Shown piece by piece: positions 16,308-24,850 of a stretch of DNA of 64,000 nucleotides. Position numbers and translations under genes: made by a program. A model generated the notes under the pieces. The model searched no databases. It was not told the DNA's origin and was given only the letters and a program-made list of their open reading frames with translations. The DNA is taken from assembly GCA_041776485.1 (NCBI GenBank), contig JBHBQE010000002.1:62001-126000 (forward strand), read 5' to 3'. The DNA comes from JBHBQE01 sp041776485 (lineage in GTDB: Bacteria; Bacillota; Clostridia; Lachnospirales; Lachnospiraceae). Each line of letters begins with the position of its first letter. Position 1 is the stretch's first letter.

Positions 16308-17783
16308 ATGATTGATTTTTCAAAGAAAAGTGACAGCCTGAAGAATAATATTAAAAAGGCAAAGGAGCAGAACATTTTAATTCCTACAATTGAGCAAATG
16401 CAGCACCCTGAAACGATTCCTGAGAAGGTACAGGAAAAACTTGGGGACTTGGGGCTGTGGGATATTAATCCATTAAACCTGTTTAGGATCACCTGGAAAA
16501 ACGAAGCTAAGGAAAGCGGCGGAAAATTCCAGAAAGTGCCTAATTATGTGGAAATTCCATCAAGTCTTTCCGGAGTACCCTGCAGAATTATTGCAATGTC
16601 CGGAAAGTGGTTCCCTACAGGCTGCCACAAGGTGGGCGCTTCTTTTGGCTGTTTGGCGCCAAGACTTGTAACAGGTCAGTTTGATGTGGATAAGCATAAG
16701 GCTGTTTGGCCTTCAACAGGAAATTATTGCCGTGGCGGTGCATTTAACTCTCGTCTTTTAGGAGCACAGGGGGTGGCTATTCTTCCTGCGGAAATGAGTA
16801 AGGAAAGATTTGACTGGCTCCATGAAATCGGGGCAGAGGTTATTGCAACCCCCGGCTGTGAGTCAAATGTTAAGGAAATTTTTGATAAAACGAATGAGCT
16901 TAAGCAGGATCCCGGCTATATGATATTCAATCAGTTTGAGGAGATGGGAAATCCTCTTTGGCATTACAATGTAACAGGAAATGCGTTGGCTGATTTGTTT
17001 GAAGCGGTTAAGAATCCCGGTGATACCTTTGCAGGTGCTTGCTTTACATCCGGTTCAGCAGGAACCATGTCTGCCGGTGATAGATTAAAGGATTTATATC
17101 CCGGATTCAAGCTTGGTGTAGGTGAAGCTCTTCAATGCCCTACAATCCTTAATAACGGATTTGGCGGACACAGAATTGAGGGAATAGGAGATAAGCATAT
17201 ACCCTGGATTCATAATGTAAAGAATACCGATATGGCAGTTGCAATTGATGATGAAGATTCCCAGAGATTACTCAGACTCTTTAATACTCCAGAGGGTCAG
17301 AAGTATCTTAAAGAGGAGCTTAAGCTTGATGATGAGCTTATTAATAAGCTTACATGGCTTGGAATATCCGGTATTGCTAATGTGCTTTGCTGTATCAAAA
17401 TGGCAAAATACTATGAGCTTACTGAGACAGATGTGCTTGCAACTGTTCTTACAGACTCTGCTGTTATGTACGGAAGTCGCATTGATGAGCTTAATGATAT
17501 GCATGGAGCATATAGTGAGAAAGAGGCAATGCTTGACCACAATATCCACATGCTCGCCATTAAGACAGACAACATGCTTGAGCTTGGCTACGCAGAGAGG
17601 AAGCGTGTTCACAATCTTAAATACTATACCTGGGTTGAGCAGCAGGGTAAGACCTATGAAGAAATCAACGCTCTTTGGTATGACGTTAAGGGAACATGGG
17701 AAGCAGTTCATAATCAGGCTAAAGAACTGGATGAGCTTATCAACCAGTTTAATGAAGAAACAGGAGTGCTTAATAACCTATGA
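16308..17783 (+). CDS. PLP-dependent enzyme, fold type II (cysteine synthase/threonine synthase-like)
   Basis: The 491 residues resemble the beta-family of PLP enzymes: a probable Schiff-base Lys in GCHKVGAS (about 107), an Asn in STGNYCRGGAFN, and the glycine-rich phosphate loop TSGSAGTMSAGD. It is longer than a true cysteine synthase (about 310) and has an extra C-terminal part. Relatives are often labelled as pyridoxal-5-phosphate-dependent protein subunit beta; the substrate is unclear. It starts after AGGAG and overlaps thrC by four bases (ATGA), so it acts in the same amino-acid operon. Confidence 0.8.
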   Translation: MIDFSKKSDSLKNNIKKAKEQNILIPTIEQMQHPETIPEKVQEKLGDLGLWDINPLNLFRITWKNEAKESGGKFQKVPNYVEIPSSLSGVPCRIIAMSGKWFPTGCHKVGASFGCLAPRLVTGQFDVDKHKAVWPSTGNYCRGGAFNSRLLGAQGVAILPAEMSKERFDWLHEIGAEVIATPGCESNVKEIFDKTNELKQDPGYMIFNQFEEMGNPLWHYNVTGNALADLFEAVKNPGDTFAGACFTSGSAGTMSAGDRLKDLYPGFKLGVGEALQCPTILNNGFGGHRIEGIGDKHIPWIHNVKNTDMAVAIDDEDSQRLLRLFNTPEGQKYLKEELKLDDELINKLTWLGISGIANVLCCIKMAKYYELTETDVLATVLTDSAVMYGSRIDELNDMHGAYSEKEAMLDHNIHMLAIKTDNMLELGYAERKRVHNLKYYTWVEQQGKTYEEINALWYDVKGTWEAVHNQAKELDELINQFNEETGVLNNL

Positions 17784-18997
17784 AAAATGCAGCTATAGCA
17801 AAGTGTGTTAAATGCGGTAAGACCTATGAAACTATTCCGGATTTAAGAACCTGTCAATGTGGCGGGATATTGGATGTTGAATTTGATTACGAATATATTA
17901 AATCAATATTTAATAAGGATATCCTGGCTGGCAGGACAGATAATTCAATGTGGCGCTATAAGGAGATCCTACCGGTGGAGGAGTCCACGGTATCTCCTCC
18001 CCTTAGGGTAGGATTTTCCCCATTGTATGATGAACCCAGATTAGCCGGAAAGCTTGGGATAAACAGGTTATGGATTAAGGATGACGGCATTAATCCTACC
18101 GCCTCTTTAAAGGACAGAGCTTCCTCTATGGCTGTGGCAAAAGCTGTTGAAGCAGGCGCAAAGGTGATTGCTTGTTCTTCCACCGGAAATGCAGCCTCAT
18201 CATTGGCAGGAAATGCGGCGGCAGCAGGAATTAAAACTTATATTTTTGTTCCTGCAAGGGCACCTAAGGGTAAAGTGGCGCAGCTTATGACCTTTGGAGC
18301 AAATGTAATATTGGTTAACGGAAGCTACGAGGAAACCTTTGAAGTCAGCAAGACAGCTATTGATAAATGGGGCTGGTACAACAGAAATGCAGCCATTAAT
18401 CCCTACTTATCAGAGGGGAAAAAGACTGTTACCCTTGAGATAATGGAGCAGCTTAACTGGCAGGTGCCGGACTATGTGGCTTTGTCTGTTGGTGATGGAT
18501 GTACTATAGCCGGAGCATGGAAAGGCTTAAAGGATTTGTACGCTCTGGGATTTATTGACAGACTTCCCAGACTTATATCAGTTCAGGCAGAGGGCTGCTG
18601 TCCTATTAATAAGGCTATTTCAGAGGATAAGCCCTGGGAGCCGATGGAGGAAAATACAATAGCCGACTCCATAGCAGTGGGGGTGCCTAGAAATGCGGAT
18701 AAAGCATTAAATGCTATCCGTGAGTCAAATGGCATTGTGGTGAATGTTTCCGACCAGGAGATAATGGATGCTCAAAAGACTTTAGGTGAAAGCTGTGGAG
18801 TTTTCGGAGAGCCGGCAGGAGTTACAGGAACAGCAGGGCTTATTAAGCTGTCAGCTCAGGGAAAACTTAATTCAAAGGATACCGTTGTATCTATTGTCAC
18901 AGGAAATGGTTTAAAGGACGTTGAAAATGCAATTAAGGCGAGGGGCGTTCCTATGTCATATACCCCAGGCAAGGATGAGCTGGAGAAAATAATATGA
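17780..18997 (+). CDS. thrC: Threonine synthase
   Basis: Converts O-phosphohomoserine to threonine with PLP. The 405-residue protein has an N-terminal zinc-ribbon-like Cys set (C9, C12, C25, C27) and the PLP lysine in TASLKDRASS (about 112), followed by CSSTGNAASSLAG and a phosphate loop VGDGCTIAG. It overlaps the genes on both sides by four bases, so translation is coupled. Confidence 0.9.
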   Translation: MKNAAIAKCVKCGKTYETIPDLRTCQCGGILDVEFDYEYIKSIFNKDILAGRTDNSMWRYKEILPVEESTVSPPLRVGFSPLYDEPRLAGKLGINRLWIKDDGINPTASLKDRASSMAVAKAVEAGAKVIACSSTGNAASSLAGNAAAAGIKTYIFVPARAPKGKVAQLMTFGANVILVNGSYEETFEVSKTAIDKWGWYNRNAAINPYLSEGKKTVTLEIMEQLNWQVPDYVALSVGDGCTIAGAWKGLKDLYALGFIDRLPRLISVQAEGCCPINKAISEDKPWEPMEENTIADSIAVGVPRNADKALNAIRESNGIVVNVSDQEIMDAQKTLGESCGVFGEPAGVTGTAGLIKLSAQGKLNSKDTVVSIVTGNGLKDVENAIKARGVPMSYTPGKDELEKII

Positions 18998-20217
18998 AAT
19001 CCATTCGTAATGTCTACAGAATAGGGCGTGGACCTTCCAGCTCTCATACCATAGGACCGGAGAGGGCAGCCATATATTTTAAAAACCAGTATGAGGAGGG
19101 GGACAGATATGTGATAAAGCTCTATGAGTCCCTTTGCAAAACCGGTAAGGGACATGGAACAGATAGGATTTTGAATGAGGTATTTGCCCCTAAAAAGACG
19201 GAAATAATATTTTGTGAGGAAACTCCGGAGGATGTGGATCATCCCAATACCTTCGATATGTTTGTATACAAGAAAGATGAGCTTTTGGGTATGCAGCGCT
19301 TTGTATCCACAGGTGGTGGAGATATAAGGCTTGATGGTATCAAAGAGGTGGAGTGGCCTGATGCATACCCGGAGGATACCTACGCAGAAATTGAGCAGTA
19401 TTGCAGATTTAGAGGTCTTAAGCTTGCGGAATATATTGAACTTTGTGAGGGTGAGGATATTTGGGATTTTCTTTCTAAAATATGGCAAACTATGAAAGCT
19501 TCAGTTGAATCCGGGTTAGAGGCAGAGGGAGAGCTTCCGGGCGGTCTTAGGGTACAAAGACGTGCCAAAATACTGTACAACGGCACAGAACAGGAAAATA
19601 CAATACAAAATAAGGAGAGCAGGCTGCTTTTTTCCTATGCCTTTGCTGTAAGTGAAGAGAATGCGGATTGCGGTACCATAGTAACCGCACCCACCTGTGG
19701 TTCCTGCGGTATTTTACCCTCTGTGCTATATTATTTTTACAAGGAACAGGGTGCAAAGGATAAGGAGATACTTAATGCCTTGGCAATAGCCGGACTTTTT
19801 GGGAGTCTGGTAAAGACAAAGGCCTCTGTATCAGGTGCAAAATGTGGATGTCAGGCAGAGGTGGGAACTGCATGTTCCATGGCGGCGGCGGCAGTAGCCT
19901 GTCTTATGGGGCTCAAAAAGGAGCAGATACAGTATGCGGCAGAAATTGCCATGGAGCATCATTTGGGACTTACCTGTGATCCGATATGCGGATTAGTACA
20001 GGTACCCTGTATTGAAAGAAACGCAGTGGCAGCGGTAAGAGCAATGGATGCGGCAAGGTTGGCATCATATCTTTCGGGTACAGAAAGAATTTCGTTTGAT
20101 ATTGTGGTGAGAACCATGTATGAAACGGGAATAAGCATGAACCAGCGATTCCGAGAAACCGCTGAGGGCGGATTGGCAAGAATGTACGACAGGAAGACTG
20201 TTAAAAGAGGGAAATAA
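18994..20217 (+). CDS. sdaA: L-serine dehydratase, iron-sulfur type, single chain
   Basis: Deaminates L-serine to pyruvate and ammonia with an oxygen-sensitive 4Fe-4S cluster. The 407-residue protein carries both parts of the enzyme in one chain: the beta-type segment with GPSSSHTIGPERAA (about 13-26) and the alpha part with APTCGSCGILPS, GAKCGCQAEVGTACSMA and CDPICGLVQVPCIERNA, which supply cluster cysteines. It ends the operon that also makes serine, and its stop codon lies within a probable terminator. Confidence 0.92.
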   Translation: MKSIRNVYRIGRGPSSSHTIGPERAAIYFKNQYEEGDRYVIKLYESLCKTGKGHGTDRILNEVFAPKKTEIIFCEETPEDVDHPNTFDMFVYKKDELLGMQRFVSTGGGDIRLDGIKEVEWPDAYPEDTYAEIEQYCRFRGLKLAEYIELCEGEDIWDFLSKIWQTMKASVESGLEAEGELPGGLRVQRRAKILYNGTEQENTIQNKESRLLFSYAFAVSEENADCGTIVTAPTCGSCGILPSVLYYFYKEQGAKDKEILNALAIAGLFGSLVKTKASVSGAKCGCQAEVGTACSMAAAAVACLMGLKKEQIQYAAEIAMEHHLGLTCDPICGLVQVPCIERNAVAAVRAMDAARLASYLSGTERISFDIVVRTMYETGISMNQRFRETAEGGLARMYDRKTVKRGK

Positions 20218-20230
20218 TCTCTCTTTTTTT
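20203..20230 (+). terminator. Terminator overlapping the serine dehydratase stop
   Basis: AAAAGAG (20203-20209) pairs with CTCTTTT (20221-20227) around an 11-base loop holding the TAA stop, followed by a U-run. The stem is short and A/U-rich, so strength is uncertain. Confidence 0.5.
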
Positions 20231-20232
20231 CT

Positions 20233-20261
20233 TTGATTTTATAATTCTTATGTGGTAGTAT
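20233..20261 (+). promoter_or_regulatory. Thiolase promoter with extended -10
   Basis: TTGATT (20233-20238), 17 bases, TAGTAT (20256-20261), with TGG directly before the -10 hexamer (extended -10). The leader is about 36 nt with AAAGGAGAAAG before the ATG. Confidence 0.7.
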
Positions 20262-20303
20262 TTATGTGTTGTATACAATTTATTTTCGTAAAGGAGAAAG
20301 ATA

Positions 20304-21485
20304 ATGAGTAAAGTTGTAATTGCGGGTGCTTGCCGTACAGCTATAGGTTCATTCGGGGGTTCTTTATCTAATATCCCGGCTGCGGACCTTGGTAGTATAG
20401 TTATAAAAGAGGCTGTTAACAGGGCAGGCATTAAGGTAACAGATGTTGATGAAGTTATTATGGGCTGTGTTATTCAGGCAGGTCTTGGACAGAACGTATC
20501 CCGTCAGGCCTCAATTAAGGCAGGTCTTCCTGTGGAAACACCCGCCTGGACTCTTAATGTAGTTTGCGGTTCAGGATTAAATGCTGTTAATCAGGCTGCT
20601 TACATGATAAGCTCAGGACAGGCAGATGTTGTTATTGCCGGTGGTATGGAGAATATGTCCCTTGCACCCTATGCTTTGGAGAAGGCTCGTTTTGGCTATA
20701 GAATGAACAATGGACGTATTGTGGATACCATGGTAAATGACGCTCTTACAGACGCTTTCAATCAATATCATATGATGATTACTGCAGAGAATATCTGTGA
20801 CGACTATGGCCTTACCAGAGAGGAATTAGATGAGTTTGCTGTAAATAGTCAGGCTAAGGCTGTCAAGGCTATTGCAGACGGCAAGTTTAAGGATGAGATA
20901 GTTCCTGTTGAAGTTAAGGTTAAAAAGGAAACTGTTGTATTTGATACAGATGAAGGTCCACGTGACGGAATGACTATGGAGAAGCTTTCTAAGCTTCGTT
21001 GTGCTTCCGGTAAAGAGGGCGGATTGATTACAGCAGGAAACGCTTCCTCTATCAATGACGGTGCAGCAGCTATGGTTGTAATGAGTGAAGAAAAGGCTAA
21101 GGAACTTGGAGTTAAGCCTCTGGTAACTTTTGTGAGCGGAGCATTAGGAGGAGTTGATCCCAGAATCATGGGAATCGGTCCTGTTCCTGCCACAAAGAAA
21201 GCTCTTGCTAAAGCTGGATTATCCCTTTCAGATATTGGTCTTATTGAGGCTAATGAAGCATTTGCCGCTCAGTCAGTTGCAGTTGGCAAGGACTTAGGCT
21301 TTAACACTGATATTCTTAATGTAAACGGTGGTGCCATTGCCCTTGGTCATCCTGTTGGGGCTTCCGGCGCAAGAATCCTTACAACTCTTATTTATGAAAT
21401 GCAAAAGAGAGATGTTAAAAAGGGTCTTGCTACACTTTGTATCGGTGGCGGCATGGGCTGTGCAACTATTGTTGAAAAGGCATAA
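20304..21485 (+). CDS. thlA: Acetyl-CoA C-acetyltransferase (thiolase)
   Basis: Joins two acetyl-CoA to acetoacetyl-CoA, the entry to butyrate formation in this bacterial group. The 393-residue protein has the acyl-binding Cys in NVVCGSGLNA (about 88-89), the His in GGAIALGHPVGASG (about 348) and the second Cys in LCIGGGMGCA (about 378). It is monocistronic here, with its own promoter and a strong terminator; the remaining butyrate genes are elsewhere. Confidence 0.94.
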   Translation: MSKVVIAGACRTAIGSFGGSLSNIPAADLGSIVIKEAVNRAGIKVTDVDEVIMGCVIQAGLGQNVSRQASIKAGLPVETPAWTLNVVCGSGLNAVNQAAYMISSGQADVVIAGGMENMSLAPYALEKARFGYRMNNGRIVDTMVNDALTDAFNQYHMMITAENICDDYGLTREELDEFAVNSQAKAVKAIADGKFKDEIVPVEVKVKKETVVFDTDEGPRDGMTMEKLSKLRCASGKEGGLITAGNASSINDGAAAMVVMSEEKAKELGVKPLVTFVSGALGGVDPRIMGIGPVPATKKALAKAGLSLSDIGLIEANEAFAAQSVAVGKDLGFNTDILNVNGGAIALGHPVGASGARILTTLIYEMQKRDVKKGLATLCIGGGMGCATIVEKA

Positions 21486-21512
21486 GTGTACAACTTCTGG
21501 TTAAATTTTATT

Positions 21513-21539
21513 AAGCAGGAGTCAAAGCTCCTGCTTTTT
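21513..21539 (+). terminator. Strong intrinsic terminator after thiolase
   Basis: AAGCAGGAG (21513-21521), loop TCAAAG, CTCCTGCTT (21528-21536), then U-rich tail. Confidence 0.9.
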
Positions 21540-21552
21540 ATATTAAAAATTA

Positions 21553-21574
21553 ATCACATAACAATTTATGTGAT
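21553..21574. promoter_or_regulatory. 9-bp-arm palindrome upstream of the CPBP gene
   Basis: ATCACATAA, CAAT, TTATGTGAT: perfect 9-bp arms, not followed by a U-run. It lies about 75-95 bp before the CPBP gene and is likely a DNA-binding site. Confidence 0.45.
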
Positions 21575-21649
21575 ATATGAAAGGTAAAAGCGTATTGAAT
21601 ATATTTAGTATTGGATTAATTTATGGTTAGAGTGATATTTTGGAGAAAA

Positions 21650-22366
21650 ATGAAGAATTATATTTTTTTATTTGTTTATATGGTTATTATGGCTGCCGGA
21701 CTTTTATATTGTAACTATGGTCTTGGCACAGCCTATGATTCACCGGAGTTTAGTGCAAAATTTTTACCGGTAATGATTATTTTGGCAGTGATGGTATTGA
21801 TTTATGCTATTAAGAATAAAAAGGATTTAGCTGTCAATACAGATAATAAAAAGGGATACTTATGGTTCTTGCTAATTTTTATACCCTTATTGGGAATGGG
21901 GATTTATTCCGTCATTAAGAATTTTGGATTAAGAGCGGAATTTTTTGTAGTATTATTTGATTCATTCCTTATCGGAATTGCCGAGGAAGGGATGTACAGA
22001 GGGATTTTGATGGGCGGATTATTGAGAAAGCTAAGACCTATTGCGGCAATTATCATTTCTGCCGTATTATTTTCACTTTTGCATTTTTTGAATATTCTCG
22101 GTGGAGTAGGGCTGTCAGATGTATCGAATCAGATGATATCAACATTTTTTATGGGGTTATTTTTGGGTTCAGCTTATTTATATACTAAAAATATATGGTT
22201 TCCAATTTTATTTCATTTTATTTGGGACTATATTATACTTAGCGGAGCTGTTGCCGGGTCTTCGATTATGACTGTGACGGTTTTTGGCATTACAGGCTTT
22301 GAACTTGTAATTTCGGCAATTTTACTTTTTAAGTTTAGAAAAATATCCAGTCCGGTTCCAAAATAA
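21650..22366 (+). CDS. CPBP-family intramembrane metalloprotease
   Basis: The 238-residue membrane protein has about seven hydrophobic helices and the CAAX-protease/bacteriocin-processing (CPBP, Abi) motifs: EEGMYRG near 111 (EExxxR), FSLLHF (His), and HFIWDYI (His). These residues form the metal and catalytic site. Targets vary in the family. The frame extends to ATG 21623, but ATG 21650 follows GGAGA closely while the upstream ATG has no ribosome site. It is flanked by unrelated genes. Confidence 0.82.
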   Translation: MKNYIFLFVYMVIMAAGLLYCNYGLGTAYDSPEFSAKFLPVMIILAVMVLIYAIKNKKDLAVNTDNKKGYLWFLLIFIPLLGMGIYSVIKNFGLRAEFFVVLFDSFLIGIAEEGMYRGILMGGLLRKLRPIAAIIISAVLFSLLHFLNILGGVGLSDVSNQMISTFFMGLFLGSAYLYTKNIWFPILFHFIWDYIILSGAVAGSSIMTVTVFGITGFELVISAILLFKFRKISSPVPK

Positions 22367-22373
22367 AATTAAA

Positions 22374-22402
22374 TTGGCATAGGTTTTGTCTTTAGATAGT
22401 AT
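22374..22402 (+). promoter_or_regulatory. Promoter for the GH114-type gene
   Basis: TTGGCA (22374-22379), 17 bases, TAGTAT (22397-22402). The leader is about 33 nt. It overlaps the end of the untranslated region of the CPBP gene. Confidence 0.6.
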
Positions 22403-22441
22403 ACTTTTGCTTTTGTTTTTTGAAAGATGAGCATTTAAATT

Positions 22442-23287
22442 GTGATGAAAAATATTTTAACCGATAAGTTAAGTAAAATATTTATTACAGCAATTCTGAT
22501 ATTATCTGTTATCTTGGCATTTATATATTTGAATAGCTATGAGGGCAGCACCTATGGAGAGTATGGAGTTTATCTGGGGATTACAGGAAAGGATATACAA
22601 AAGTTAGAGGGATATCGTACCATTGTGATTGAACCTTCGGAGTTTAATAAAGAGCAAATATCTGAATTACATAAAAACGGACAGGTGGTGTACGGATATA
22701 TAAATATCGGCTCATTAGAAGAATATCGTCCGTATTACAGTGAGTATAAGGACATTACAATAGGGGAGTATGAGAACTGGGAGGATGAAAAATGGGTGGA
22801 TACATCCAGTGCAGGATGGCAGGAATTTATAGTTAAAAAGCTGGGGACAGAGTATGCAAACCTTGGGATAGACGGATTTTTTGTGGATAATTGTGATGTA
22901 TATTACAACTACCAAAGGGAGGATATTTATAAGGGGCTTTGCTATATGTTAAGGGGGCTTATGGAATGTAGCGATACTGTTATAATTAACGGGGGTGATT
23001 TGTTTGTATCAAGGTGTATTAGTGAGGGCGTGTACAGGAATTTTTTTACAGGGATAAATCAGGAATGTGTCTTTACAAGTATTGATTTTAAAAATAGAAG
23101 TTACGGTGCGCAGGACAGTGAGGTAACAGGGTATTATAAGGAATATCTTAATAGGGTTAAATATAGCGGACTGTCAGTGTATATTACGGAATATCATGCC
23201 AATAAAAGTCTTTCCAAAAGGATAAATAAATATTGTGAAGATAATGGGTTTTACTGGTACAATGCTAAGGGATTGGAGCTGAATTGA
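22442..23287 (+). CDS. Membrane-anchored GH114-type (endo-alpha-1,4-polygalactosaminidase-like) protein
   Basis: The protein has one N-terminal membrane helix (about 13-31) and an extracellular TIM-barrel-like domain of the GH114/TM1410 family. Matching segments are VVYGYINIGSLEEYR, GIDGFFVDNCDVY with two acidic residues typical of the active site, and VIINGGD. GH114 proteins cleave or process galactosamine-containing polysaccharides. GTG (22442) and ATG (22445) are adjacent possible starts. A diguanylate cyclase gene follows 83 bp downstream, which hints at control of an extracellular glycan by c-di-GMP, although each gene has its own promoter. Confidence 0.78.
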   Translation: MMKNILTDKLSKIFITAILILSVILAFIYLNSYEGSTYGEYGVYLGITGKDIQKLEGYRTIVIEPSEFNKEQISELHKNGQVVYGYINIGSLEEYRPYYSEYKDITIGEYENWEDEKWVDTSSAGWQEFIVKKLGTEYANLGIDGFFVDNCDVYYNYQREDIYKGLCYMLRGLMECSDTVIINGGDLFVSRCISEGVYRNFFTGINQECVFTSIDFKNRSYGAQDSEVTGYYKEYLNRVKYSGLSVYITEYHANKSLSKRINKYCEDNGFYWYNAKGLELN

Positions 23288-23297
23288 TACAATGTGC

Positions 23298-23345
23298 TTG
23301 TTCATATTTATACCAAGATATATAATAAAACTGTTATCTTGGTAT
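23298..23345 (+). promoter_or_regulatory. Promoter with overlapping operator palindrome for the diguanylate cyclase
   Basis: TTGTTC (23298-23303), 17 bases, TATAAT (23321-23326). A palindrome with 11-bp arms, ATACCAAGATA (23310-23320) and TATCTTGGTAT (23335-23345), brackets the -10 box. The left arm is in the spacer and the right arm begins at the expected transcription start, so it cannot fold in this transcript and reads as a repressor site. Confidence 0.6.
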
Positions 23346-23370
23346 AGATTTATATGATGGATAGAGCATT

Positions 23371-24663
23371 ATGTTTTCAAATACTATTATTAAAAATAGA
23401 TTGAAGAAACAAATAATTTTTTCACTTACAGCACTGGTTCTATATTTAGCCATTTTTGCACTGATAGCAAGGGTGGCTGTTTTAATGAGCTCCAAGATTG
23501 CCCATGATTCAGCACTGGCAGTAAAACAGAATATGCTTAAAGATACTGTGGATAATGTATTTTTAAGTATTGATGTTATGAGAGAGGATATCGCAAGGGA
23601 GAATCCTGAATATAGTGAGGAACAAATTAAGAAACAGGTATTTGATAGCTTGTATAGGCGTATTCATTATGAAGCCTACCATGACGGATCCTATATGTGG
23701 GCTTCGGAGGTGATTGATTATAGTGGCGGAGATGATTATGCAATCCGCATTATCCATCCAAACCTTAAGGATTCAGAGGGTACCATGTTTTCAACTAATG
23801 AGGTAAACAGTGCAGGTACTCAGGCATATAAGGAGGAGCTGGAGGGTGTAAAGAAGTATGGGTATGTATTTTTAAAATACCCATTCAAAAAGCTTAACTC
23901 CAATGTCGTGACAGAAAAGATTACATACTCCAGATTATATAAGGATTATGATTGGATAATCTCAATGGGTATAAATATAGATGACTCAGAGCATTATATA
24001 ATTGGGGCAGAAAAAAGTATACAGAAATATCGTATATTGATTTATGTTGGTGCTCTATTGCTTTGGTCTTTATTTGCTGTTTTCATATTAAGGACATACA
24101 AAAAAATGGAGCTAGGTCTTTATGAACAGCAAAATCAAGAGCTTAAGGATAAGCTAAGCGTGGATGTTGTTACCAGAGCATATACCAGAGTTTATGGGGA
24201 GAGGAAACTGGATGAAGCATATAAAGTCTTTTTGAGGGGTGGCGGAAATACTTTCATAGCTTTTGTAGATATTGATTATTTTAAAAAATTTAATGATATC
24301 TATGGACATCAGGTAGGAGATGAGGTACTAAAGGCTGTGGTTAATGCTGTGAGGAAATGTATCCGTACATCAGATATGGTTATCCGTTTCGGAGGCGATG
24401 AATTTATTATTACTTTTAAAGAACTGTCTGAGATAATGGTTCCCGTTGTGGGAGGTAAGATTTTAGATAGTGTACGGAATGTAGATTTGTCAGAATTTGG
24501 AGTTAAGGACACCATTACATTATCCATGGGCTTTGCAAACTTTGAGAAAAACGATACAAGTTATATGGATGCCTTTAGAAGGGCAGATTATGCACTGTAT
24601 AAGTCAAAGGAAAAAGGCAGAAATTGCTTTAGTGTATATAATGAAAATGGTGAAATGGAATAA
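23371..24663 (+). CDS. Cache-domain membrane diguanylate cyclase
   Basis: Makes c-di-GMP from two GTP in response to an external signal. The 430-residue protein has membrane helices near 14-37 and 222-242 with an extracellular Cache-type sensor between them (about 40-215, including HDGSYMWAS and DYDWIISMGI), then a cytoplasmic GGDEF domain. The signature FGGDEFIITF is at about 339 and the nucleotide site DIDYFKKFNDIYGHQVGD is complete, so it should be active. No RxxD inhibitory site was noted just before the GGDEF motif. It has a promoter overlapped by a palindrome. Confidence 0.9.
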   Translation: MFSNTIIKNRLKKQIIFSLTALVLYLAIFALIARVAVLMSSKIAHDSALAVKQNMLKDTVDNVFLSIDVMREDIARENPEYSEEQIKKQVFDSLYRRIHYEAYHDGSYMWASEVIDYSGGDDYAIRIIHPNLKDSEGTMFSTNEVNSAGTQAYKEELEGVKKYGYVFLKYPFKKLNSNVVTEKITYSRLYKDYDWIISMGINIDDSEHYIIGAEKSIQKYRILIYVGALLLWSLFAVFILRTYKKMELGLYEQQNQELKDKLSVDVVTRAYTRVYGERKLDEAYKVFLRGGGNTFIAFVDIDYFKKFNDIYGHQVGDEVLKAVVNAVRKCIRTSDMVIRFGGDEFIITFKELSEIMVPVVGGKILDSVRNVDLSEFGVKDTITLSMGFANFEKNDTSYMDAFRRADYALYKSKEKGRNCFSVYNENGEME

Positions 24664-24733
24664 ACTTCATTAGAATAGTATTATAAATCGCCAAAACGCC
24701 GAAAAAATATACTCTGTATAAAGAGGTACAGAT

Positions 24734-24850
24734 ATGAAAAATTATAGACCGCGTATTTGGAATAAAATATTAAAAGATAAACTTGGCGCAAAGGGGGCTG
24801 TAATTATTGAAGGTCCTAAATACAATGTTAATATAAGAAAGTATGATTGA
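24734..24850 (+). pseudogene. N-terminal remnant of a DUF4143-type AAA ATPase
   Basis: A 38-codon ORF with AAGAGG as ribosome site. Residues 1-29 match the N-terminus of DUF4143/ATP-binding proteins: YRPRIWNKILKDKL followed by GAKGAVIIEGPK. Normally this runs directly into the Walker A loop (GPKWCGKTT in relatives), but here the similarity stops exactly at GPK and nine unrelated residues follow. The nucleotide-binding loop and the rest of the usual roughly 400 residues are gone. The stop overlaps the TTG start of the L,D-transpeptidase, so translation of the remnant may still feed into that gene. Confidence 0.65.

Noticed and set aside
17239..17811. 190-codon ORF on the plus strand inside the PLP enzyme gene.
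   Set aside because: Out-of-frame shadow of a conserved enzyme gene, with low-complexity Leu/Ser/Cys-rich translation and no ribosome site.
18856..19488. 210-codon ORF on the minus strand over thrC and the serine dehydratase gene.
   Set aside because: Antisense shadow without family features; both plus-strand genes are clearly real.
22375..22389. Sigma-54-like -24/-12 promoter (TGGCAT, five bases, TTGT) before the GH114-type gene.
   Set aside because: The -12 element has GT instead of the near-invariant GC, and the same bases form a good sigma-A promoter. No activator gene is nearby.
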